Part shown: positions 30,449-36,731 of the stretch, one piece after another | How the letters are laid out: every line of letters begins with the position of its first letter | Numbering within the stretch: position 1 is the stretch's first letter | DNA from: a virus | Direction: 5' to 3' (one strand) | DNA: 38,811 nucleotides | Virus record (IMG/VR): IMGVR_UViG_3300037574_000313 | Location: 1-38,811 of that record | The notes under the pieces: generated by a model | What the model was told of the DNA's origin: nothing | The model's database searches: none | Seen by the model: the letters and a program-made list of their open reading frames with translations, nothing else | Position numbers and translations under genes: made by a program

Positions 30449-30609
30449 CCCCTCTGGTGGGTCGTCAGGTACTCATGGTAATGCTTTAGGGCCATTCTCA
30501 TAGCTAGACTTTTATTAGTATTAACGATTTTTACCACCTCGTCAAGCCTGCTCCTATCTTCAGGGCGCATCTCGATACTCAGCACACGCCGCTTCTTACG
30601 AAAATCCAT
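30442..30609 (-). CDS. Ribbon-helix-helix (CopG/Arc-like) DNA-binding protein
   Basis: A 55-aa protein starting MDFRKKRRVLSIEMRPEDRS and continuing RLDEVVKIVNTNKSLAMRMA, then LKHYHEYL. The strand RVLSIEM, helix PEDRSRLDEVVKIV, turn N-T-N-K and helix SLAMRMALKHYHEY are exactly the short ribbon-helix-helix layout. A near-perfect AAGGAGGTG stands upstream of the ATG. The gene lies between a strong terminator and the main leftward promoter, so it is a good candidate for a switch repressor acting on that promoter or on the two 16-bp repeats nearby. Confidence 0.75.
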   Translation of the reverse strand: MDFRKKRRVLSIEMRPEDRSRLDEVVKIVNTNKSLAMRMALKHYHEYLTTHQRGV

Positions 30610-30639
30610 TGGACACCTCCTTGCTCAAATCGTAGGCAC

Positions 30640-30681
30640 AAAAAAAGGAGCCACCCCCAGAGAGCATTTGAGGGTAGCTCC
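30640..30681 (-). terminator. Strong intrinsic terminator
   Basis: GGAGCCACCC (30647-30656) pairs with GGGTAGCTCC (30672-30681) with one mismatch. On the minus strand it is followed by seven T. It lies six bases after the 52-aa zinc-finger gene and closes the early block. Confidence 0.85.
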
Positions 30682-30687
30682 TTAATC

Positions 30688-30846
30688 TCACTTATCCTTG
30701 CATTCCTGAGAACAGTATCCGTCAAACGCCAGGTCACCCGGCTCCGGGTTATCCTTCAGCTTAGCTTGGCAGATGTAGCAGATGTCATCAGGGCACTCAG
30801 GCTCTTCTGGCGGGTCATCATTCCGAGATGGGAGTGTATGACTCAC
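30688..30846 (-). CDS. 52-aa zinc-finger-like protein (GTG start)
   Basis: A short gene starting at GTG within the stop codon of the preceding gene (GTGA), ending at TGA just before the terminator. The sequence is acidic/Pro-rich, then CPDDICYICQAKL, and ends with DGYCSQECKDK: two Cys pairs about 20 residues apart with the 'C-S-x-E-C' ending of TRASH/MYM-like treble clefs. It probably binds zinc and may be a protein- or nucleic-acid-binding adaptor. Function unknown. Confidence 0.65.
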   Translation of the reverse strand: MSHTLPSRNDDPPEEPECPDDICYICQAKLKDNPEPGDLAFDGYCSQECKDK

Positions 30847-31313
30847 GAGTATAGGGCCTTCAGCTCTTTCTTGATCCGCCGCGCAGTATCACCGCGCCAC
30901 GTCGAGGCGTTGCTCAGGAAGTATAAGATAACTTCCTTCGCAGGGTCCAGCCCATATGTGTCGTCAATCGACTTGAGGCTGAGCATCGCATCGAGGTAGG
31001 GCACGGCTCCAAAGTAGACCTTTTTCCAGTCCTCGCGAATTTCTTCTGCGATGACATAGATTGGTCGTGGACCCTTGAGGGCCTCGCATCCTTGGCTCCG
31101 TCCGACCCCGAGGTCGGCAGCAACACGTGCTGCATTAGCGATGCTCCACCGGATGTCGTCCTGAGCTAGTTGCTCAAGAGTTTCATCCATTGACTCACGC
31201 GCCTTGTCCGTGCGCTTCTCATTGGCGAACTGTTCGAGTTCATCTTCGCTCATCAACTCCGTCGCTTTCGCGGCATCTTCGATCAGCTCCAAAACTTCTT
31301 GTCTAGTCGTCAT
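30843..31313 (-). CDS. Conserved-type phage hypothetical protein
   Basis: A 156-aa protein. The C-terminal two-thirds contain VYFGAVPYLDAMLSLKSIDD, then TYGLDPAKEVILYFLSNAST and WRGDTARRIKKELKALYS. I recall this pattern (A-x-PYL-x-A, FL-x-NA-x-x-WRG, R-x-IK-x-ELK) from hypothetical proteins in many unrelated phages. The N-terminus is acidic and helical. AAAAAGG lies upstream at rather long spacing. Function unknown. It is probably a non-structural early protein. Confidence 0.6.
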   Translation of the reverse strand: MTTRQEVLELIEDAAKATELMSEDELEQFANEKRTDKARESMDETLEQLAQDDIRWSIANAARVAADLGVGRSQGCEALKGPRPIYVIAEEIREDWKKVYFGAVPYLDAMLSLKSIDDTYGLDPAKEVILYFLSNASTWRGDTARRIKKELKALYS

Positions 31314-31382
31314 AGTACCATTGTCCTTTTTGTTGAGATGTAAATCCTAATAATCTGAGCAGAACCGCGAGGCGGTTAATGG

Positions 31383-31616
31383 TTAGTCGATGGGTTCGAT
31401 GGGCTCGTCTACGTCACTCTGGTCATAGCCGGTCAGTATCTCAGGGCGGTACCCTGAGAGCTTGTCCTTCTCACAGTGGCCGCATACCTTGGCGATCTCG
31501 ATTCCTTGAGAATCCCGCGCCCACCAGGCTGCTTCGCCTGATCCGCACGAGCAAGCGAGGAACCTGCCGGTTCCTATCTCTCGATCAAGCCACCCTGGGC
31601 TCAGTTGCCAGGGCAT
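31383..31616 (-). CDS. Small zinc-binding-type protein
   Basis: A 77-aa protein. It has FLACSCGSGEAAWWARDSQG, then KVCGHCEKDKLSGYRPEILT, and an acidic tail. A CxC pair and a CxxC pair about 20 residues apart suggest a compact zinc ribbon. The ATG overlaps the upstream stop (TAATG). A small GC hairpin (AACCGC/GCGGTT, 31364-31378) follows the stop. It is enclosed with its neighbour by an inverted repeat. Function unknown. Confidence 0.6.
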   Translation of the reverse strand: MPWQLSPGWLDREIGTGRFLACSCGSGEAAWWARDSQGIEIAKVCGHCEKDKLSGYRPEILTGYDQSDVDEPIEPID

Positions 31617-31921
31617 TATTTGTACTCGGGTTTGATGTTGGGATTAGTCCAGGGAAGGCTCTGCTGCACCTCAAGGCCAGCGGCCTCCAAGTGCTTAGGA
31701 TGCACCGTCTCATCAGGGCTCATGCCCTGAAACACCGTACATCCAGGGAACAGCTCCCCGACATGCTTGAAACCCGCGCCTTGTAGATGCTCGAACAGAT
31801 TCTCATCTGCTTCAAGCGACTGGACACAGGGGTCTTTGAGGCACTCCTCGATAGCGCATCCACAATGAATGCACGCGCCGTGAGGGGTATCACTAATGAT
31901 TCGTCCTTTTCTTTTACTCAT
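31616..31921 (-). CDS. Small Cys-rich protein
   Basis: A 101-aa protein. The N-terminal part is GACIHCGCAIEECLKDPCVQ, a four-to-five-Cys metal-site-like cluster. Then come ENLFEHLQGAGFKHVGELFP and a polar C-terminus ending NPNIKPEYK. It is transcribed with the next zinc protein inside the same inverted-repeat-bounded cassette. The family is not recognised. Confidence 0.6.
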   Translation of the reverse strand: MSKRKGRIISDTPHGACIHCGCAIEECLKDPCVQSLEADENLFEHLQGAGFKHVGELFPGCTVFQGMSPDETVHPKHLEAAGLEVQQSLPWTNPNIKPEYK

Positions 31922-32019
31922 ATTTGCTCTCTTTCACAGTGCCTTGCAGCTCTGCTCAGATTACTAGGTGTCAGGCCCCGTGCTCTGCCCATGCCAACCG
32001 GAGGGCTGGGCTCTATTCG

Positions 32020-32751
32020 CTAGACGACGACGTACTCTACAGAGGCGTCTTCGATGCTCCGCATCGGGCCACCAATCTCTTGGTCTTCGGCCCAAACAGT
32101 ATCGAACTCCGATTCAGAGATGTACGCAGGGGCACCCTCGAACGTCCCATCGGCTTTGAATCGCCAATGGATCGCCATGTTACCGAGGGATCGCTCATCT
32201 GTCCCATGGCCACCGTGATCAGTATCGCGGGGGATGGCACAGAGAGCCAGCATCGGACGGATAGGATCATCAACGATCACTTCGTCCTTCCTGTATTTGA
32301 AGGTGTTGACCACGACAACGAAGCCGTGAAACTGCTTCCGCCAATCTTGATCAGCGGCCTTTCTACTCTTGTCATTCCAGACAAGTTTTCCACCAAGGAT
32401 GGCTTCAAGGCCCCGTTCGGGACTCTTTGCACGTTTGGCAGCAGCTTTCTCCTTCTGACTGGTCAGTTGCTCTAGCAACTTCGCAATCTGGGCATCCGCC
32501 TTTTCCATCCGCGCCACCATCTCTTTCAGCTCTTTGCCGGGTTTTGCAATCCCGACAGCCTTACCGATCTTCGGCTTCACAATCATCTTCGGGGTAGACT
32601 TCTCAGTCTTCCCCTTAGTTGGCCGCGTTACCGTAGGTCGCGAAGGTCGCTTCTTCATGGGGGTACTATTCGAGGTTTTGCTCGCTGTAGCCCCACTCTT
32701 CTTGGTGTTCTTGGTTGTCGTCTTCTTCGTGTTACTTTTGCGTGTTGCCAT
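32020..32751 (-). CDS. Hypothetical protein with histone-like basic N-terminus
   Basis: A 243-aa protein. Residues 1-75 are Lys/Thr/Ser/Pro-rich and repetitive (RKSNTKKTTTKNTKKSGATA), like bacterial histone-H1-type tails. Residues 75-112 form a coiled coil (ELKEMVARMEKADAQIAKLL). The rest is a compact, acidic, aromatic domain (FHGFVVVVNTFKYRKDEVIV, GNMAIHWRFKADGTFEGAP, VWAEDQEIGGPMRSIEDASV). AAAGGA stands upstream, just after a perfect 8-bp hairpin. The layout suggests nucleic-acid binding. Function unknown. The gap at 31922-32019 upstream of the neighbouring cassette holds the repeat arm and no gene. Confidence 0.55.
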   Translation of the reverse strand: MATRKSNTKKTTTKNTKKSGATASKTSNSTPMKKRPSRPTVTRPTKGKTEKSTPKMIVKPKIGKAVGIAKPGKELKEMVARMEKADAQIAKLLEQLTSQKEKAAAKRAKSPERGLEAILGGKLVWNDKSRKAADQDWRKQFHGFVVVVNTFKYRKDEVIVDDPIRPMLALCAIPRDTDHGGHGTDERSLGNMAIHWRFKADGTFEGAPAYISESEFDTVWAEDQEIGGPMRSIEDASVEYVVV

Positions 32752-32772
32752 TATAGGTGTCCTTTCAAAGAC

Positions 32773-32793
32773 ATCACCACGAAGTGTGGTGAT
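32773..32793. repeat. Leader hairpin before the basic protein gene
   Basis: ATCACCAC and GTGGTGAT form a perfect 8-bp stem around GAAGT. In the transcript it stands directly before AAAGGACACC, the ribosome-binding region of the 243-aa gene. TTTTCC follows on the plus strand. Translation control or transcript protection is likely. Confidence 0.55.
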
Positions 32794-32801
32794 TTTCCGG
32801 G

Positions 32802-33206
32802 TTGGACCCGGATTCCAAGGCGGCTAATGCGGTTACTGTTTCTAGTCCCAATCCTCACAGAACAACTCATCTGCGGCTTCCCTAAGCGCCTTAGCGCTGG
32901 CAGCCCTACTCTCACGGTGCTTTAGGATCCGTGTGTACTCTTCTAGCTGTTTATCAATCAATTCCAATTGTCTGACTTCTTCTTTCGCTTCATTATCGGC
33001 TAATCGCCAAAAACACTTAGGACAGGTCGCGATTTTCTCATCGAACGTCCACCGTTGGATGCGGGTGTTGCCATGGCCATTAGAGTGGCAGCAATAGCCG
33101 GACTCATAGCCGTGGTCATACAAATGAACTAATGATTCTTTTTCTTTCTTCTTTGCCATAGGCATACTCTCTTTCTTGCATTAGTCGCCCTCGAATCCGA
33201 GCCCAA
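32802..33206. repeat. Inverted repeat pair enclosing a zinc-protein gene (copy 1)
   Basis: The left arm 32802-32830 begins TTGGACCCGGATTCC. The right arm 33178-33206 is its reverse complement with five differences in 29. Three of the five are G-U pairs in sense RNA, so 27 of 29 positions could pair. The 12-base outer core is shared with copy 2 (33217-33620). Confidence 0.75.
32842..33159 (-). CDS. Small zinc-binding-type protein, paralogue A
   Basis: A 105-aa protein. The start chosen is the second of two near ATGs (MAKKKEKE), because GAGAG is seven bases before it but only one base before the first. It has SLVHLYDHGYESGYCCHSNG, then KIATCPKCFWRLADN and a long charged helix (ELIDKQLEEYTRILKHRESR). 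It aligns loosely with the gene at 33279-33575 in the frame 'VHL-x-D ... C ... K-x-x-TC-x-x-C-x-x-R-x-x-DN' and has a nearly identical 5' flank (GAGTATGCCTATG). This indicates a duplicated gene. Function unknown. Confidence 0.6.
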   Translation of the reverse strand: MAKKKEKESLVHLYDHGYESGYCCHSNGHGNTRIQRWTFDEKIATCPKCFWRLADNEAKEEVRQLELIDKQLEEYTRILKHRESRAASAKALREAADELFCEDWD

Positions 33207-33216
33207 CCCTCCAAGC
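33207..33216. other. Loop of the hairpin joining the two repeat cassettes
   Basis: The inner arms of the two neighbouring cassettes (33195-33206 and 33217-33228) are themselves complementary. In sense RNA they give a 12-bp stem with two G-U pairs around this 10-base loop. The intergenic hairpin therefore competes with the longer stems that enclose the genes. Confidence 0.6.
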
Positions 33217-33620
33217 TTGGACCCGGATCATGGGACAATTGGCGCGGGGTGAGATGTTAATAAAACCCATTGTTAGGTTTAGCCCTCTATCGGGTAGAGT
33301 GCATCGTCGTCTATCGGCTCACCATCCCTGTTGTACAGGGTTGGCTCATGATACTCAGAAGCTTGGTCGATCTCCGAACGTGGGAATCGCGGCTTTCTGA
33401 TGAGACTATGATTATTGTCGAGGAATCGCTGTTTGCACTCCTCGCAAGTCACGAGCTTGAAGTTCCCTGAAATGGGACCAGCAAATTCGTCGATATTCCA
33501 GGTGATACCCGGACAGTCTCTTGCATAGTCTTCCAGATGAACTACAGCTTTTTGCTCAGCGGTAGGCATGGTCATAGGCATACTCCTTTCTGCGCCAGTT
33601 GCCCCATGATCCGAGCCCAA
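33217..33620. repeat. Inverted repeat pair enclosing a zinc-protein gene (copy 2)
   Basis: The left arm 33217-33245 begins TTGGACCCGGATCATGGG. The right arm 33592-33620 is its reverse complement with four differences in 29. Three of these become G-U in sense RNA. The enclosed 346 bp hold one gene and its ribosome-binding site. No target-site duplication is visible outside the arms. Confidence 0.78.
33279..33575 (-). CDS. Small zinc-binding-type protein, paralogue B
   Basis: A 98-aa protein starting MTMPTAEQKAVVHLEDYARD, then FKLVTCEECKQRFLDNNHSL and an acidic C-terminus. AAAGGAG with TATGCCT as spacer supports this ATG over the one six bases earlier. The open frame continues upstream to 33935, but that part is Ser/Arg/Ala-rich, lacks a ribosome-binding site and spans the repeat arm, so it is not counted. 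It is a paralogue of the neighbouring gene. A weak hairpin with TATT follows its stop codon (33258-33276). Confidence 0.6.
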   Translation of the reverse strand: MTMPTAEQKAVVHLEDYARDCPGITWNIDEFAGPISGNFKLVTCEECKQRFLDNNHSLIRKPRFPRSEIDQASEYHEPTLYNRDGEPIDDDALYPIEG

Positions 33621-34040
33621 ACCAGATGGCATGAGCAGAACACGAGGTCTGACATTCAGGCGAGGTGACCCCTTGCGGGATTCCTTAGCCTGTCTAATTG
33701 TCACAGAACCGCTCCCGTCTCCCCTGCTAGCGTCTCGCGCGACTCCCCCTAGGGCTATCCGAACAGGCTCGATATGGGCGGCCTGTGAACTGCGCTCAGA
33801 CGACGTGCTAGCGTCGAAGGTGATACCCCATCTTCTTCTCGTGGGCGCGTAGGTTAAAGTTTTGGACCTAGCTGTGATCGACGTGCTTGCGGTAGAGCCA
33901 GCAGACCTCGCCCTTTGGATACGATGCGTCCCCAACTCGCCATTGCTACGGCGCAGGATAGGCCCATGCGACCCCTACGAGGGCCCGATGGGCAGGATGG
34001 GGCGCATATGAGCGCCCCCGGGAATGTCCGATCTTCCCTT
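33621..34040 (-). other. Long structured leader without a convincing gene
   Basis: About 420 bases separate the 34.06-kb promoter from the first clear start codon. I see a perfect GC hairpin (GGGGCGC/GCGCCCC, 33999-34018), a second dyad (GCCCAT/ATGGGC, 33963-33992) and an open frame of uncertain value (33582-33935). No tRNA fold was found. It could be a regulatory RNA leader or a small non-coding RNA. Confidence 0.45.
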
Positions 34041-34046
34041 ATCTAT

Positions 34047-34075
34047 AATATAATCATTAATCGCATTAAAGTCAA
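34047..34075 (-). promoter_or_regulatory. Sigma70-like promoter with overlapping operator
   Basis: On the minus strand TTGACT (34075-34070), a 17-base spacer and TATATT (34052-34047), both 5/6 matches to consensus. The promoter reads into the zinc-protein cassettes. It is embedded in inverted repeats that would place a repressor over the -35 element. Confidence 0.7.
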
Positions 34076-34114
34076 GGGGTGACTTGTCGATTAATGACGA
34101 TTTGTGGGACAAGT
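34054..34114. promoter_or_regulatory. Operator-like nest of three inverted repeats
   Basis: TCATTAATCG (34054-34063) and CGATTAATGA (34088-34097) form a perfect 10-bp dyad. Inside it AAGTCA (34069-34074) and TGACTT (34080-34085) form a perfect 6-bp dyad. ACTTGTC (34082-34088) and GACAAGT (34108-34114) form a third. The first two lie across the -35 and spacer of the promoter, as expected for repressor sites. Confidence 0.65.
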
Positions 34115-34128
34115 AGGTGCATGTAGGT

Positions 34129-35376
34129 CTATGTAGGCTTGAGCACGTCCAGGCTCACCCGCTCCTCCGTCAGCGTGACGGAAATCTCACCAGCCTCCTC
34201 GGGGGAGGGGGGCACCGGGGACGGGAGAGGGGACCGTGGTTCCGTCATACGGTCTGGCATACGGATCGGCGTATGGTCTGCCCTATGGTCTGGCATGGGT
34301 TCCGGGGTAGTGTCTATGGTAGTCACATTGCTCTCAACAACTAACATCTCCTCATCCCTATCTTCGCGCGCCGGCCTCGGTGCCAACCCAGCCATCAGCT
34401 TGCTAAGCATCCCGCCGCCTTCGGCTCCAGTCTCTTGGCTAACAATAGAGATACTCCTCTTCACACCCATCTCCATAGAGCCCTTGAGCCTAGCCACACG
34501 CTCAGCCGCCCCCGCAGCCACCTCAATCTGCCTCGACACGTTGGGGTCTATCTGCCCGCCAGTCACACGTGCCTCTAGGAACACCGCCCTCCTCGCGCGG
34601 ACAGCCTGCATGTCTGCGAAGCTCTCAAGGATGGGAAGCAGATTAGTCGAGTCACGGGTACTGAGCCCTCCAAAGAATTCGTCATAGGCGCACGTTGCAT
34701 TAGTCTCAAACTCGGGGCAGTTCTCTGCGGCTGGGCAGTGGTCACACACGACACCGGGCATCCCCATGATGCCTGCCATGTCTTCCTGCTGAGCCAGGCT
34801 ATACTCCGTCCGCTTCGATCTCCTCTGCGCCTTCACGGCTAGGTCGCTGCGCTCTGCGCCATCCACAACGAGAGAAGTCTCATTATTCTCACCGCCATTA
34901 GTCGGAGCCTCCTCGTCAGCTTCGGGCTTTGGCCCCTCTGCGTCCTCAATATCACTCCGCAGAATCGGTAGCCTTTTCTGCATCGAAGTCAGTAGTTCCT
35001 CCCGCTCTCCGCGCGTGCGCGTTGACCTTAGAACCTCGGGCTTTCTTTCCAACATCTCGTCCAAGTAATCGTCAGAGACTACGCCCGCCGATACGGGAGG
35101 AGCGGCTGCGGCAGCCTCGCCCTTCTTCTGTAGGGCCTGTAACCTCTCGAAAGGGTTAGACGACGGCAACGCCTTGCCACCTTTCTTGGCCTTATCTGCA
35201 AGATGCTTTGGGTGCCCACCGGGAGACGGCAGGTCGTCGTCCTTACTCGGGAGGGAGGGCTTCTTCAGGTTAATGGTCCTTGCGGCACCTCCTGGGGAAC
35301 GCCCCCCATCGCCATACTTTGACGGCTTCCGTTCACGTGTTCCTTCGCCTGGCTTCTTTAATTTGAACTTTGACAT
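34129..35376 (-). CDS. Hypothetical protein with central Cys cluster
   Basis: A 415-aa protein. The N-terminus is basic and Pro/Gly-rich (MSKFKLKKPGEGTRERKPSK). Residues about 100-200 are acidic and helical. A Cys cluster follows (VVCDHCPAAENCPEFETNAT, then CAYDEFFGGLSTRDSTN), and next a long helix (ESFADMQAVRARRAVFLEAR) and VSRQIEVAAGAAERVARLKG. The Cys cluster plus helices recall phage proteins I have seen annotated only as hypothetical or small-terminase-like. The C-terminus has a low-complexity MPDxR repeat. It may bind DNA. The assignment is open. Confidence 0.6.
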   Translation of the reverse strand: MSKFKLKKPGEGTRERKPSKYGDGGRSPGGAARTINLKKPSLPSKDDDLPSPGGHPKHLADKAKKGGKALPSSNPFERLQALQKKGEAAAAAPPVSAGVVSDDYLDEMLERKPEVLRSTRTRGEREELLTSMQKRLPILRSDIEDAEGPKPEADEEAPTNGGENNETSLVVDGAERSDLAVKAQRRSKRTEYSLAQQEDMAGIMGMPGVVCDHCPAAENCPEFETNATCAYDEFFGGLSTRDSTNLLPILESFADMQAVRARRAVFLEARVTGGQIDPNVSRQIEVAAGAAERVARLKGSMEMGVKRSISIVSQETGAEGGGMLSKLMAGLAPRPAREDRDEEMLVVESNVTTIDTTPEPMPDHRADHTPIRMPDRMTEPRSPLPSPVPPSPEEAGEISVTLTEERVSLDVLKPT

Positions 35377-35412
35377 ATCGAATTACTCTTGTGGTACATT
35401 TGACAAGTTAAC

Positions 35413-35441
35413 AGGTTATGTGCCACTTTAGTGATCGTCAA
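35413..35441 (-). promoter_or_regulatory. Possible promoter upstream of the 415-aa gene
   Basis: TTGACG (35441-35436), a 17-base spacer and TAACCT (35418-35413) on the minus strand. The -35 is a 5/6 match but the -10 keeps only the key first, second and last bases. It lies about 37 bases before the gene, in a 158-bp gap otherwise occupied by hairpins. Confidence 0.35.
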
Positions 35442-35489
35442 GTGCCCTCTGTGAGGGGCTCTTGTGTTGCCAGTACCTTTCTAGTCGGA

Positions 35490-35531
35490 ATCCCCTCAGG
35501 CATAGGCTTTGCCACTTGTGCCTGAGGGGAT
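35490..35531. terminator. Perfect 13-bp hairpin, U-run on the plus strand
   Basis: ATCCCCTCAGGCA (35490-35502) pairs perfectly with TGCCTGAGGGGAT (35519-35531) around a 16-base loop. GTTTTATTT follows on the plus strand, so it is oriented to stop rightward transcription. On the minus strand it begins three bases after a stop codon and could still protect or terminate the leftward transcript. Confidence 0.6.
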
Positions 35532-35534
35532 GTT

Positions 35535-35807
35535 TTATTTCTTCTTTAGACTGGGCCGCTTGGGCCGTTTACAGAACGTGGGCCGAAGCGGAGGCGCACG
35601 CCAACACTCATCAAGTTCGGCGTTGGATTCGATCAGCCCTGTGGGGAAGAACCGAGGGTTGTCTTTCGCGTAGAGCAAAAGCGATCTAATCGCGTGCTGT
35701 AGACACGTACCGCGAAAGGTGCGGAGCCTCCCGCCGATGTTGTTACCCTCGTAGTCCACAAGGGTGACGTTAAGCTCAAGCTTGGTAATGTAGCTCCTCT
35801 TACCCAT
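35535..35807 (-). CDS. Hypothetical 90-aa basic protein
   Basis: The preferred start is ATG 35807 with GGGG close upstream; a GTG nine bases earlier is possible. The protein begins MGKRSYITKLELNVTLVDYE, continues LRTFRGTCLQHAIRSLLLYA, and ends in a Lys/Arg/Pro-rich tail. It overlaps the upstream gene by eight bases. The family is not recognised. The basic tail suggests nucleic-acid contact. Confidence 0.5.
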   Translation of the reverse strand: MGKRSYITKLELNVTLVDYEGNNIGGRLRTFRGTCLQHAIRSLLLYAKDNPRFFPTGLIESNAELDECWRAPPLRPTFCKRPKRPSLKKK

Positions 35808-36147
35808 TTGCCCCACGGGCTCCCCTGAAGAAGTACACCCCCTTGCGGCTCACGATGATGACGATCTTTCCGTCCACCTCATATGGTCCCTTGCCGTATT
35901 CGTTGAGAAGACGCTCCAACAATTCACTGCGGGCAGCCTCCCGTTCTCCGAGCGTCTCGTGGAGATTAGTGATGCTTTGATCAAGCTCAGTGTACTCCTC
36001 GGTGTAGTCATCAGGCAGAGAAAACACCTCGCGCTTTTTCGTCTTCTTCTTCTTGGGCGTCGGGTTCTCATTCATCTTGATGAGATTGACCAGCTTGGCA
36101 ACGCCTGGCTTCCTGATACTTGGCTTCTTCTTTATCTTAAATCGCAT
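35800..36147 (-). CDS. Hypothetical coiled-coil protein with basic N-terminus
   Basis: A 115-aa protein. Residues 1-40 are Lys-rich (KKKPSIRKPGVAKLVNLIKM), 45-90 are a charged coiled coil (DDYTEEYTELDQSITNLHET), and the end is a short beta part (GPYEVDGKIVIIVSRKGVYF). It is coupled to the regulator gene upstream through overlapping stop and start codons. No family recognised. Confidence 0.5.
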   Translation of the reverse strand: MRFKIKKKPSIRKPGVAKLVNLIKMNENPTPKKKKTKKREVFSLPDDYTEEYTELDQSITNLHETLGEREAARSELLERLLNEYGKGPYEVDGKIVIIVSRKGVYFFRGARGANG

Positions 36148-36731
36148 TACTTATCCTCCTTCGCAAGGTATCTCTGAAGAGCTTCATTCAACATTTCCTT
36201 AGGACTACGATCCTCATCCATGCCCCGTTGAAGCAGCTTGTCGAGGAACACAGTCCTGATAGGCACTCGAAGTTCTATGTAAAAGGTCGGCACACCCAGT
36301 GCCATCGTCAAAGCTCTTGGATTCTCCTTCAACTCGTCCGCTGTCAGTTTGCGGATAGGCTTCGTTGGTAGGGGAGTACCAGTAGCAAACAAGTCCTCAC
36401 CGATCTCCCCTGGCGTTTTGGTCCTCTTCGTCGTCTTCTTCTTTCGCGGATTGTATGGAAGAGGCTTCATACTCGCGTCAACAATGAACCCCTCGTCATC
36501 GTCCCATAGGCTATGCTTCTTCAACAGGCGGATGATCTTTCTGTAGTTAGTGGCCTTAATAGACTTCCTCTGGCCTCGCGCGATCTTCCGTATGTTCTCT
36601 GTAGACATGCCCACCACGGCTGCGGCGTCTAAGAGATGGACGCCTTTTCTGCTAATCACCGTCGCTAAGGCGAGGACGAGAGGTTTAGTAACCTTCACAT
36701 GATTATTTCTGATGTTATATGCTTGACCCAT
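36147..36731 (-). CDS. Putative regulator with helix-turn-helix and ribbon-helix-helix-like parts
   Basis: A 194-aa protein. The start at ATG 36731 has AAAGGAAA six bases upstream. Residues about 14-72 form an HTH-like region (LALATVISRKGVHLLDAAAV, then VGMSTENIRKIARGQRKSIK). A basic linker (PRKKKTTKRTKTPGEIGEDL) leads to a C-terminal RHH-like end: TFYIELRVPIRTVFLDKLLQ, then RSPKEMLNEALQRYLA. The combination of two small DNA-binding folds suggests a transcriptional regulator, possibly of the 34.06- or 38.05-kb promoters. Both domain calls are from pattern only. Confidence 0.6.
   Translation of the reverse strand: MGQAYNIRNNHVKVTKPLVLALATVISRKGVHLLDAAAVVGMSTENIRKIARGQRKSIKATNYRKIIRLLKKHSLWDDDEGFIVDASMKPLPYNPRKKKTTKRTKTPGEIGEDLFATGTPLPTKPIRKLTADELKENPRALTMALGVPTFYIELRVPIRTVFLDKLLQRGMDEDRSPKEMLNEALQRYLAKEDK

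Larger units (their letters stand above)
31346..31968. repeat. Inverted repeat pair enclosing two small zinc-protein genes
   Basis: The left arm 31346-31368 (CCTAATAATCTGAGCAGAAC and three more bases) is the reverse complement of 31946-31968 with three differences out of 23. In the minus-strand RNA all three differences become G-U pairs, so the sense transcript could form an uninterrupted 23-bp stem enclosing the genes at 31383-31616 and 31616-31921. Confidence 0.75.

Noticed and set aside
31924-32475. A 183-codon plus-strand open frame
   Set aside because: It runs antisense to the 243-aa gene and a repeat arm; composition and lack of a ribosome-binding site argue against it. The same applies to 34139-34687.
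33217-33620. Insertion sequence or MITE interpretation of the inverted-repeat cassette
   Set aside because: No transposase, no target-site duplication visible, and the arm differences favour an RNA stem; kept only as an alternative in the findings.
33582-33935. N-terminal extension of the 98-aa zinc-type protein
   Set aside because: Ser/Arg/Ala-rich translation, start only at TTG, and it crosses the repeat arm and a good internal ribosome-binding site.
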